Source of the DNA: Pseudomonadota bacterium
Lineage (GTDB): Bacteria; Pseudomonadota; Alphaproteobacteria; Sphingomonadales; Sphingomonadaceae
NCBI GenBank assembly: GCA_963205285.1
Contig: CAUJJQ010000248.1
Span: 1 to 6,931 of the forward strand
Length of the DNA stretch: 6,931 nucleotides
Direction: 5' to 3'
The translations under genes and the position numbers were made by a program. Positions 1 through 6,304 of this stretch are shown piece after piece. Every line of letters starts with the position of its first letter. The stretch's first letter is position 1. The notes below the pieces were generated by a model. It worked only from the letters and a program-made list of their open reading frames with translations. It ran no database searches and was not told where the DNA came from.

Positions 1-270
1 GAGCGTTCGGCATCGCTCGCGCTCGAACCCAGCCGTTTGGCGCGGCCCTATGGTGCGCTGGTGCGCGCGATGCGGGCAGCGGGCGGCAATGCGCGCATCA
101 CGCAATTATCATGGCGCGCGGCGGGCGCGCTCGACGTCCAAATATCCGCCGATGATGCGCGCAGCGTTCAGGCCATTGCCGATGCGCTGCAAAGCCATGG
201 CTGGCGCGTTACATTAGTGCCGGGGGCCGGCGGCCAGTCCAGCCGCCTGTTGCTGGAGGATGCACAATGA
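1..270 (+). CDS. gspL: Type II secretion protein GspL, C-terminal fragment
   Basis: This frame is open from the first base of the window, so only the last 89 residues are visible and the true start lies upstream. GspL is a bitopic inner-membrane protein of the T2SS assembly platform. Its cytoplasmic part binds the GspE ATPase, and its periplasmic ferredoxin-like domain contacts GspM. The visible part fits that C-terminal domain: a helix (about ALVRAMRAAGG), a strand pair around ITQLSW and LDVQIS, a second helix (VQAIADALQSHG) and a last strand (WRVTLVPG). The assignment rests mainly on position, directly before GspM with an ATGA overlap (267-270), plus this fold pattern. An internal TTG at 37 could be read as a start, but the frame stays open upstream of it, so it is not the gene start. 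Confidence 0.8.
   Translation, partial: ERSASLALEPSRLARPYGALVRAMRAAGGNARITQLSWRAAGALDVQISADDARSVQAIADALQSHGWRVTLVPGAGGQSSRLLLEDAQ
255..260 (+). promoter_or_regulatory. Ribosome binding site of gspM
   Basis: GGAGGA lies inside the 3' end of gspL, six bases before the ATG at 267. It is a near-perfect Shine-Dalgarno sequence and fixes the gspM start, giving gspM its own initiation signal besides coupling through the ATGA overlap. Confidence 0.7.
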
Positions 271-758
271 CTGGCACTTTTGCCAGATATTGGGCGGCGC
301 GCAGTGCGCGCGAACGCATATTATTGACCATCGCGGCGGCGCTCAGCCTGATGGTCATATTCTGGCTGCTCTATTGGGGCCCAGTCGCGCAGGCGATTGA
401 CGAGGATCGCATGGCGGCGCGCGACGCATCGGCGCGGGCAGCGCGCGTCACCGCAATGGCCGCGACCATCCGGCAGGGCGAAACGGCGGCGCGCGCGCGC
501 GGGCAGGCAATCACGGATGTCGGGGCGTTTATCACCATCAGCACATCGGGTGCGGGGCTGGATCTGACGCGCAATGATGCGGCGGGCAATCAGGCCAGCG
601 ATATTGCGTTGAGCGGGGATGGTCGCGCCGTGATGCGTTGGCTGTTGCAGCTTGAGGCGCAGGGGTTGGTGCTGCGCACGCTGACCATCGACGCAGGCAC
701 AGACGGCAGCGTTACCGCCCGCGCGCATGTGGTTCGGGCGGGAAGCGCCACCCCATGA
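267..758 (+). CDS. gspM: Type II secretion system protein GspM
   Basis: This 163-residue protein has the usual size and layout of GspM, the small bitopic partner of GspL in the T2SS inner-membrane platform. It has a short cytoplasmic N-terminus with the typical SARERILL stretch (residues 12-20), one transmembrane helix at about 18-38, then a charged Ala/Arg-rich coiled-coil-like segment (about 42-80). The periplasmic C-terminal domain (about 85-160) fits the small ferredoxin-like domain of the family, including RAVMRWLLQLEAQG and LRTLTIDAG. The start is supported by GGAGGA six bases upstream. It overlaps gspL by 4 bases (ATGA) and gspN by 4 bases (755-758), which suggests stoichiometric coupled translation. 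Sequence conservation in this family is low, so context carries part of the call. Confidence 0.88.
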   Translation: MTGTFARYWAARSARERILLTIAAALSLMVIFWLLYWGPVAQAIDEDRMAARDASARAARVTAMAATIRQGETAARARGQAITDVGAFITISTSGAGLDLTRNDAAGNQASDIALSGDGRAVMRWLLQLEAQGLVLRTLTIDAGTDGSVTARAHVVRAGSATP

Positions 759-1480
759 CGCTGGCCCGCATGCTGGGGGCCATATTGGCGCTGCTGTTGC
801 TGATTGCCATTGTGCTGGCCCTGATGCCGATGCGGCTCGCCTTTGCGTGGTGGGCGCCCGACGGGCTGACCGCAGGCGACGTCGCGGGCAGCATCTGGGC
901 CGGACACGCCAGCAACCTTCGCTATCGTGCCGCGATGCTGGGCGATGTCGATGTTGCCTTGCAGCCGATGGCGCTGGTGCAAGGCGATTTGGCGTGGCGG
1001 CTGACGCGCGGCGGCGATGCACCGTTGCTGATGACGCTGGCCAGTCCGATGGGCGGCGACACTATCCGGATAAAGGGTCTCGACGGGCGCATCACCCTCT
1101 CGCAGGATACGGCGCGCGCGCTGCCCATCGGGGTGAGCGTTGATGCGATCAACTTTCAGGATTTTTCGCTGACCTATGGGCGCAATGGTTGCGCGACAGC
1201 GTCGGGGCGGGTGCAGGTCACGCCGCAACTGCCGATTGCCGCCTTTGCCCTTGGCTATGGCCTGTCGGGCGAGGTGGCGTGTCATGACGGCACGATCACC
1301 CTGCCATTGCGCGGCCAGTCGGGGATGGAAAGGGTTGATGTGCGCATCGCACCCGATGGTCGCTATGTCGCGCGGCTCAGCCTTACCGCCGATACGCCCG
1401 ATATGGCGCGCGCGCTCAGCGCGCTGGGGTTGTCACATGGCACAGATGGTTTTGGGGTGACCTATCGTGGCCGTTTTTGA
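755..1480 (+). CDS. gspN: Type II secretion system protein GspN
   Basis: This 241-residue protein matches GspN, an accessory inner-membrane T2SS protein that is not present in every system and has no settled role. It has an N-terminal transmembrane helix (about 7-27) followed by a beta-rich periplasmic domain. Family-like features are GSIWAG at 45-50, the segment with C146 (NGCATASGRVQV) and the segment LSGEVACHDGTITLPL with C176. The two cysteines are well placed to form a periplasmic disulfide. The ATG at 755 overlaps the gspM stop (ATGA) and has GGAAG at 741-745 upstream. Its last 14 bases overlap the GTG start of gspO. Function is inferred from family and operon context. Confidence 0.87.
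   Translation: MTLARMLGAILALLLLIAIVLALMPMRLAFAWWAPDGLTAGDVAGSIWAGHASNLRYRAAMLGDVDVALQPMALVQGDLAWRLTRGGDAPLLMTLASPMGGDTIRIKGLDGRITLSQDTARALPIGVSVDAINFQDFSLTYGRNGCATASGRVQVTPQLPIAAFALGYGLSGEVACHDGTITLPLRGQSGMERVDVRIAPDGRYVARLSLTADTPDMARALSALGLSHGTDGFGVTYRGRF
1454..1460 (+). promoter_or_regulatory. Ribosome binding site choosing the GTG start of gspO
   Basis: GGGGTGA sits six bases before GTG at 1467. It supports this non-ATG start, which gives the prepilin peptidase a full first membrane helix and a 14-base overlap with gspN. Confidence 0.5.
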
Positions 1481-2261
1481 CGCGATTTTGGCCCTCGTCC
1501 TGCCGCCCATTTGGGGGGCGGTTGCGGGCGCCATTTTGGGGGTGATATCAGCCAGCTATGTCGCGACCCTGCTGCGCCGCTGGCCGCGCGGACAATCCGC
1601 CAGCCATGGCCGTTCGGGGTGTGAGGGTTGCGGCGCGCCGCTGCGCTGGTTTGAATTGCTGCCGATCATATCCTTTGTCATCCAGCGCGGCCGGTGCCGC
1701 CGCTGCGCCCAGCCAATTGCCGCCGACCATTTGTGGATGGAGTTGGCGGGTTTGACCATCGGCGCGGCCATCGGCTGGTTCTGGCCGATGGCGCAAGGGC
1801 TGGCGCTGTTGGCCGGTGCGATGATCGCCATATTATTATTTGCGCTCGACGCGCGGCACCAATGGTTGCCGCACCGCCTGTCCTGGGCGCTCGCCATCTG
1901 GGGGCTGGCGCTGGGCGGCTGGGCATTGGCGGGGGTTTCGGCGGCAAATTTCACCGACCGGCTGGTGGGATTGGTGGTGGGTTATGCCAGCCTGACCGGC
2001 ATCGCCATTACCTATCGCTGGTGGAGCGGGCGCGACGGGCTGGGCGGCGGCGACCCGCCGTTATTTGCCGCCATAGGGGCCATCGGCGGCTGGCAGATTT
2101 TGCCCGCCACCCTGTTTCTGGCCAGCGTCGGCGGACTGGCGGTGGCGGTGCTGCGGCTGGCCCGCGCACGTGAATCCAACGACGATTGGCGGCAGATGCG
2201 CCTGCCGCTCGGCAGTCTCCTCCTCCTCGCGCTACCCTTTGCCATGCGGCTTGCGCCATGA
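1467..2261 (+). CDS. gspO: Prepilin peptidase GspO (A24 family)
   Basis: This 264-residue polytopic inner-membrane enzyme is a type IV prepilin peptidase. The family cleaves leader peptides of pseudopilins GspG-K after the conserved glycine and N-methylates the new N-terminus. The cytoplasmic methylation-domain loop carries two cysteine pairs, C52/C55 and C77/C80, the zinc-binding pattern of bifunctional enzymes. ELLPIISF (63-70) between them fits the family. The two catalytic aspartates are visible as D128 in ALDARHQWLP and D196 in LGGGDPPLFAAIGA. The C-terminal LPLGSLLLLA (246-255) corresponds to the usual IPFGPxLALA motif. Two departures are noted: the family's usual LPD reads LPH (H136), and the lysine normally two residues after the second aspartate is proline (P198). 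The gene closes the gsp operon. A short run of ATA-TTA-TTA codons (1830-1838) precedes D128. Confidence 0.93.
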   Translation: MAVFDAILALVLPPIWGAVAGAILGVISASYVATLLRRWPRGQSASHGRSGCEGCGAPLRWFELLPIISFVIQRGRCRRCAQPIAADHLWMELAGLTIGAAIGWFWPMAQGLALLAGAMIAILLFALDARHQWLPHRLSWALAIWGLALGGWALAGVSAANFTDRLVGLVVGYASLTGIAITYRWWSGRDGLGGGDPPLFAAIGAIGGWQILPATLFLASVGGLAVAVLRLARARESNDDWRQMRLPLGSLLLLALPFAMRLAP

Positions 2262-2290
2262 TATTGACACAGACCATGCAATAATTTCTC

Positions 2291-2299
2291 GGGGGAGAG
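2291..2299 (+). promoter_or_regulatory. Ribosome binding site of the DUF3604 lipoprotein gene
   Basis: The purine run GGGGGAGAG lies a few bases before ATG 2305 (GGAG at 2294-2297, seven bases of spacing). It selects ATG 2305 over the upstream in-frame extension that begins at 2170 inside gspO. Confidence 0.7.
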
Positions 2300-2304
2300 A
2301 GTTG

Positions 2305-4254
2305 ATGGCCAAAAATGCCGTCCTATCGCGCGCGATCCTGTTTGCCTTGGCAGGCGCGCTGGGTGCCTGTTCCGCGGTAAAATCCGACCCCGATGGCACC
2401 GGCGAAAATGTCGTCGCCAATGCCGCGCACCCCGAACGCGTTTATTGGGGGGACACGCACCTCCACACCGCCAACAGCGTCGATGCCTTTGGCTTCGGCA
2501 ACCGGCTGGGGCCGGAAATGGCGCTGCGTTTCGCGCGGGGGGAAATTGTAACATCGTCGACCGGCGTGCGCGCGCAACTGGCTCGTCCGCTCGATTTTCT
2601 GGTTATCGCCGACCATAGTGACGGGCTGGGCGTCACCCGCCGCCTGTTTGATGCCCCCGAATTCATGGTGACCGATCCGACTTTACGCCGCTGGCGCGCG
2701 ATGATGCACGAAAGCCCGGCCCAGTCGCAGCGCGCCATCGGTGAACTTATCACCGCAGCGGCGACCAACAGCCTGCCCGCACAATTTCGCAACCCGCAGG
2801 TCAACACCGAAGGCACGCGGCGGATCTGGCAAAATCATCTGGAAATCGTCGAACGATATAATCAGCCGGGGCGCTTTACCGCCTTTGGCGGCTTTGAATT
2901 TTCGCTGATGCCCAATGGCAATAACCTCCACCGCGTGGTGATGTTTCGGGACGGTATTCGCCGCACCGGCCGCGTCATCCCCTTTGGTTCCATCGGCGAT
3001 GTGCCGGTCGAACGATTGTGGGATTATATGGACGGCTATGAACGGACGACCGGCGGGCGGGTGCTCGCCATCCCGCATAATGGAAATTTGTCGAACGGGC
3101 TGATGTTTGAACTGACCGGGCCGGACGGCGGGCCGATGCGCGCGGATTATGCGCGCCGCCGCATGGCGCACGAACCGGTGGTCGAAGCCACGCAGAATAA
3201 GGGGGACAGCGAATCGCACCCCTTTCTCTCCCCCAATGATGAATTTGCCGGCTTTGGCGATGCCGGGTGGGAATTGGGCAATTTGCCGCTCAACGAACGC
3301 AAAACGCCCGATATGTTTGCGGGCGAATATCTGCGCGAAGCATTGAAACGCGGCCTGACGCTGGAGGCGCAGATGGGCGTCAACCCCTATCGTTTCGGAA
3401 TGGTTGGCGGCACCGACATGCACACGTCGCTGACGACGTCGGATGAGGATAATTTCCTGGGCGATCATAGCGGCAATGAACCATCGCCCGGCCGCGTCAT
3501 GGCCCCGCAGACCATCGGCACGGCGGAGGGGCGTTTTGGCTGGAATTTCCTGGCGGGCGGTTACACCGGCGTTTGGGCGACCAGCAACACGCGTGCCGCC
3601 ATTTTTGACGCCATCGCGCGGCGCGAAGTTTATGCATCGACCGGCCCGCGCATGGTGGTGCGATTGTTCGGCGGCTTTGATTTCACGCCGCAGGATTTTT
3701 CGGGCGATTGGGTGGGCGCGGGCTATAGGCGCGGTGTCCCCATGGGCGGTGAGCTGACCGGCAACGGGCAAAATCGCGCGCCGACATTTTTAATTTCCGC
3801 GCTGCGCGATCCGATTGGCGCCAATCTTGACCGGGTGCAGATGGTCAAGGGCTGGATTGATGATGCAGGCGCAACCCATGAACAAATATATGATGTCGCG
3901 TGGAGCAGCCCGGAAACCCGCCACAAGGTCGAAGGGCGGTTGACGCCGGTTGGCAATACCGTCGATCTGGCACATGCCAGTTACACCAATGCCATCGGCG
4001 CACCCGAACTGCGCACCGTCTGGCGTGACCCTGATTTTCAGCCCGGCCAGCGCGCCTTTTATTATCTGCGCGTGCTCGAAATCCCGACCCCGCGCTGGGT
4101 GGTCTATGATGCGGTGCGCTTTGGCTATCGCCTGCCCGCAGGGGTTGACCCTGTTGATCAGGAACGCGCCTATTCATCCCCCATCTGGTATAATCCTGCG
4201 CCAGCCGCACCGCGCACAGCCGCCATGCAGCACCTAAGTTACCGCCCCGCCTGA
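2305..4254 (+). CDS. DUF3604 family lipoprotein, PHP-like metal hydrolase fold
   Basis: This 649-residue protein is a full-length member of the DUF3604 family, whose substrate is not known to me. ATG 2305 is preferred because it has a strong ribosome binding site and gives a lipoprotein signal peptide: a short basic N-terminus, a hydrophobic core and lipobox LGAC with C22 as the lipidated residue and S23 at +2. PHP-like metal ligands appear in order: GDTHLH (D50, H52, H54), ADHS (D103, H104), GFEF (E198), IPHNGN (H258) and GTDMH (D371, H373). Other family signatures are SLMPNGNNLHR (200-210), GDSESHPFLSPNDEF (300-314) and REVYASTGPRMVVRLFGG (440-457), followed by the beta-rich C-terminal part. 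The chemistry is therefore inferred to be metal-dependent hydrolysis in the periplasm or at the outer membrane. It starts 43 bases after gspO, and its stop overlaps the next start (TGATG). Family call sure; function unknown. Confidence 0.93.
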   Translation: MAKNAVLSRAILFALAGALGACSAVKSDPDGTGENVVANAAHPERVYWGDTHLHTANSVDAFGFGNRLGPEMALRFARGEIVTSSTGVRAQLARPLDFLVIADHSDGLGVTRRLFDAPEFMVTDPTLRRWRAMMHESPAQSQRAIGELITAAATNSLPAQFRNPQVNTEGTRRIWQNHLEIVERYNQPGRFTAFGGFEFSLMPNGNNLHRVVMFRDGIRRTGRVIPFGSIGDVPVERLWDYMDGYERTTGGRVLAIPHNGNLSNGLMFELTGPDGGPMRADYARRRMAHEPVVEATQNKGDSESHPFLSPNDEFAGFGDAGWELGNLPLNERKTPDMFAGEYLREALKRGLTLEAQMGVNPYRFGMVGGTDMHTSLTTSDEDNFLGDHSGNEPSPGRVMAPQTIGTAEGRFGWNFLAGGYTGVWATSNTRAAIFDAIARREVYASTGPRMVVRLFGGFDFTPQDFSGDWVGAGYRRGVPMGGELTGNGQNRAPTFLISALRDPIGANLDRVQMVKGWIDDAGATHEQIYDVAWSSPETRHKVEGRLTPVGNTVDLAHASYTNAIGAPELRTVWRDPDFQPGQRAFYYLRVLEIPTPRWVVYDAVRFGYRLPAGVDPVDQERAYSSPIWYNPAPAAPRTAAMQHLSYRPA

Positions 4255-5087
4255 TGCGCGGCATTTTGACGCGCTGGCTGCGCGAACCCTTGGTCCATTT
4301 CCTGCTGGGCGGGATGTTGATTTTTGTCTGGTTCGCATGGCGCGGCACGCCGGTGGATGCTGAGAGCCGGACGATCACCATCACCCGTGCCGAAGTGGCG
4401 GCGCTGGCATCGGGCTTTGCCGGGCAAGCCGCGCGCGCACCGACCAGCGCCGAACTCGACCAGATGCTGGATGATCGGGTGCGGGAGGAGATTTATTATC
4501 GCGAAGCGCTGCGCCTTGGCCTCGACATCGATGACCCGGTCATCCGCCGCCGCCTGCGGTCCAAGATGGAGTTTCTGGCCGCCAGCGCGGACGAAGGGGT
4601 GCCGCCACCTGCTGGCGCGATTGATACCTATTTTGCGGCCCATCGCGCGCAATATGCCCGCGACGCGCGGCTGAGCTTTGATCAGATTTTTGTGTCGAGC
4701 GCGGCCATTGCCCCCGACGGGCCACGCAGTGCGGCGATTATCGAACGGCTGAATGAAATGGGCGACAATTGGGCGGCGCTGGGCGAACCCATATCGCTGC
4801 CCGCGCATATGGATGGCGCGATGGCGGGCGACCTTGACGCGCGCTTTGGCCCCGGCTTTGCCGCCGCGCTCGCCCGCGCACCGCAGCATCAATGGGCAGG
4901 GCCGGTGCGTTCGGGCTATGGCTGGCATATGGTAAGGCTGATGGCGCGGGGCGGCGGTGACATCCCCCCATTGGCAGAGGTGCGCCAGCAGGTTGAAAAT
5001 GACTGGCGCGCCGAAACCGGTGATGCACGCCAGCGCGCGGCATGGCGTTTATTGCGCAATGCCTATCGCGTGACGATCGAGCGTTAG
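4254..5087 (+). CDS. Membrane-anchored parvulin-like peptidyl-prolyl cis-trans isomerase
   Basis: This 277-residue protein resembles the periplasmic parvulin-type (rotamase) PPIases that occur beside HupE/UreJ-like genes. It opens with LREPLVHFLLGG (9-20), the typical start of this group, and one transmembrane helix at about 13-29 that should anchor it with the rest in the periplasm. A SurA-like helical region follows (about 40-135), including LDDRVREEIYYREALRLGLD. The parvulin-like domain runs about 138-230 and ends in GPVRSGYGWHMVRL (216-229, H225). PPLAEVRQQVENDW (238-251) and a helical tail close it. At the position of the first parvulin histidine (FxHIF) the protein reads FDQIF (142-146), so isomerase activity is uncertain and a chaperone role is possible. 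The start overlaps the preceding stop by one base (TGATG) with no clear ribosome binding site, pointing to reinitiation. Confidence 0.87.
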   Translation: MRGILTRWLREPLVHFLLGGMLIFVWFAWRGTPVDAESRTITITRAEVAALASGFAGQAARAPTSAELDQMLDDRVREEIYYREALRLGLDIDDPVIRRRLRSKMEFLAASADEGVPPPAGAIDTYFAAHRAQYARDARLSFDQIFVSSAAIAPDGPRSAAIIERLNEMGDNWAALGEPISLPAHMDGAMAGDLDARFGPGFAAALARAPQHQWAGPVRSGYGWHMVRLMARGGGDIPPLAEVRQQVENDWRAETGDARQRAAWRLLRNAYRVTIER

Positions 5088-6086
5088 GTGGTGCTGCTCC
5101 GCAGCCTCGTCTGTCTTGTCTTGTTGCTGGGTGCCGCGACAACCGCCAGCGCCGACACATTACGCCCCGGCTATCTGGCGCTCACCCAGACCAGTGCCGA
5201 CCATTGGCAAATGGTCTGGCGGGTGCCGATACGCGGGGGCATTGGCCCCCATGCACGGCCAATATTGCCCGACAATTGCGCCATATCTGGGCCGGTGCAC
5301 CGCACGCGGGAGGCAGAGGCGGTGGTGGTGCGCGCCGATGTCGCCTGCCGTGGTGCAATAGCGGGCGGACGGGTTGGCATTGCCGACCTCGGCAGCAACA
5401 GCGCGGATATATTGGTTCGCATCGCCCCCTTGGGACAGGCGACAGAGGCGCTGCGTATCACCCCTGCCCACCCTGTCACCCATTTGCCCGGCGCGGCTGA
5501 AAACCCCGGCCGTCTGGCGGTTGCCGCAACCTATTTCCGCATCGGCATCGACCATATATTGGAGGGGTATGACCATCTGCTCTTTGTTATATCGCTGGTT
5601 TTGCTGGTGGCGAACGGCTGGGCGGTGGTGCGCGCTGTCACCGCCTTTACCATCGCCCATTCGCTGACGCTGGCAGGCGTTACCATGGGGCTGTTTGGCT
5701 TGCCGCAAGCCCCGGTGGAGGCGGTCATTGCGCTTTCCATCCTTTTTCTGGCGGTGGAGATTATCAAGCATGATCCGGCGGCCCCGCGCCTGTCGCAGCG
5801 ATTGCCTTGGGCAGTCGCCTTTGCCTTTGGCCTGCTCCATGGTTTTGGTTTTGCAGGCGCACTGCGGGAGGTTGGGCTGCCACAAGGGGATGTGCCTCTC
5901 GCGCTCGTCGCCTTTAATTTGGGGGTGGAGGCAGGGCAGATTGCGGTGGTTGCAGCGACGCTCACCCTCCTCTGGCTGCTGCGCCGCCTGCGCCCAAATG
6001 CTGTGACGCTGAGCGTGCGCACCGCCACCTATGCGATTGGCATTACGGCAGCATATTGGCTGATTGAGCGCATGCTGATGGCGTGA
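5088..6086 (+). CDS. HupE/UreJ family membrane protein with periplasmic N-terminal domain
   Basis: This 332-residue protein has a signal peptide (LRSLVCLVLLLGAATTASA, cleavage likely after A22), a soluble domain of about 120 residues, and a C-terminal HupE/UreJ-type membrane domain (from about 145) with roughly six helices. Family motifs are HILEGYDHLLFV (156-167), TAFTIAHSLTL (185-195), VEAVIALSI (210-218), FGLLHGFGFAGAL (247-259) and FNLGVEAGQ (276-284). Conserved in-membrane polar residues are H156, D162, H163, H191, E211, E224, H251, E281 and Q284, plausible metal ligands. Classical HupE and UreJ are linked to nickel uptake for hydrogenase and urease, but neither enzyme is visible here, so metal transport is inferred only. 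C65 and C87 of the periplasmic domain could form a disulfide. The GTG start directly follows the preceding TAG in the same frame; the next codon, also GTG, is an alternative start. Confidence 0.88.
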   Translation: MVLLRSLVCLVLLLGAATTASADTLRPGYLALTQTSADHWQMVWRVPIRGGIGPHARPILPDNCAISGPVHRTREAEAVVVRADVACRGAIAGGRVGIADLGSNSADILVRIAPLGQATEALRITPAHPVTHLPGAAENPGRLAVAATYFRIGIDHILEGYDHLLFVISLVLLVANGWAVVRAVTAFTIAHSLTLAGVTMGLFGLPQAPVEAVIALSILFLAVEIIKHDPAAPRLSQRLPWAVAFAFGLLHGFGFAGALREVGLPQGDVPLALVAFNLGVEAGQIAVVAATLTLLWLLRRLRPNAVTLSVRTATYAIGITAAYWLIERMLMA

Positions 6087-6160
6087 TGGGTGCGTGTTTA
6101 AAGCCTATTCCGCCCCCTTATGCCCCTGCGCTGGAATGACGAGGGTGGGGTTTGTCCGCT

Positions 6161-6244
6161 CGTGTCTCGACTTCGCTCGACACGAACGGATTCGGCGCGC
6201 GCAATTTTACCTCGGCCCGTTCGTATCGAGCGTGTCGAGATACG
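6161..6244. repeat. Imperfect long inverted repeat, REP/MITE-like intergenic element
   Basis: Bases 6161-6189 and 6217-6244 are reverse complements except for three mismatches and one single-base insertion, around a 27-base centre. Read inward, the left arm contains GTCTCGACTTCGCTCGACAC and the right arm ATCGAGCGTGTCGAGAT. Each arm is itself partly palindromic (CGTATC/GATACG at 6222-6227 and 6239-6244), so the transcript could form one long stem or two small ones. I recall similar sequences (TCGAGCGAAGTCGAGA type) scattered between genes in sphingomonads, which suggests a dispersed repeat. There is no U-tract, so it is not a standard intrinsic terminator, though it could protect the 3' end of the upstream mRNA. 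Confidence 0.7.
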
Positions 6245-6265
6245 GCAGGGGGATTGGCTCCCTGC
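6245..6265 (+). repeat. Compact GC-rich hairpin
   Basis: GCAGGGGG (6245-6252) pairs with CTCCCTGC (6258-6265) through eight pairs, one of them G-T, around the loop ATTGG. It begins directly after the long inverted repeat. Only three Ts occur in a row downstream, so it is not called a Rho-independent terminator. GCAGGGG can also pair with CCCCTGC at 6123-6129, which would close the whole repeat region. Confidence 0.55.
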
Positions 6266-6293
6266 GCCCTTTCCTCCGACCCGCTTTGGCGAT

Positions 6294-6298
6294 AGGGG
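6294..6298 (+). promoter_or_regulatory. Ribosome binding site of the TldE/PmbA gene
   Basis: AGGGG lies six bases before ATG 6305. Together with the in-frame TAG at 6293-6295 it fixes that ATG as the start. Confidence 0.5.
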
Positions 6299-6304
6299 CC
6301 AGAG

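Larger units (their letters stand above)
6087..6304 (+). other. Intergenic region carrying inverted-repeat structures
   Basis: These 218 bases separate the HupE-like gene from the TldE/PmbA gene. I see no convincing gene on either strand: the open frames crossing it give low-complexity Arg/Pro/Ala-rich translations with no recognisable motif. It holds the long inverted repeat and the hairpin listed separately. No clear -35/-10 pair for the downstream gene could be identified. Confidence 0.7.

Noticed and set aside
37..270. A separate 77-residue gene starting at TTG 37
   Set aside because: The frame is open to the left edge and the peptide matches the C-terminal domain pattern of GspL, so it is an internal codon of a truncated gene.
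2264..2292. Possible promoter for the three-gene module, with a perfect TTGACA at 2264-2269
   Set aside because: No acceptable -10 hexamer lies 16-18 bases downstream. The best match, AATAAT at 2280-2285, is only 10 bases away. Chance remains likely, although a start in this gap cannot be excluded.
2170..2304. In-frame N-terminal extension of the DUF3604 lipoprotein starting inside gspO
   Set aside because: It would bury the lipoprotein signal peptide, overlaps the conserved end of gspO, and ignores the strong ribosome binding site at 2291-2299.
2683..3771. Long minus-strand open frame of 362 residues opposite the DUF3604 gene
   Set aside because: It is a high-GC antisense shadow with composition-driven content and no family motifs. 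The + strand frame is conserved along its whole length.
6245..6275. Rho-independent terminator after the HupE-like gene
   Set aside because: The hairpin is strong, but only a three-base T run follows, so termination there is not supported by sequence.
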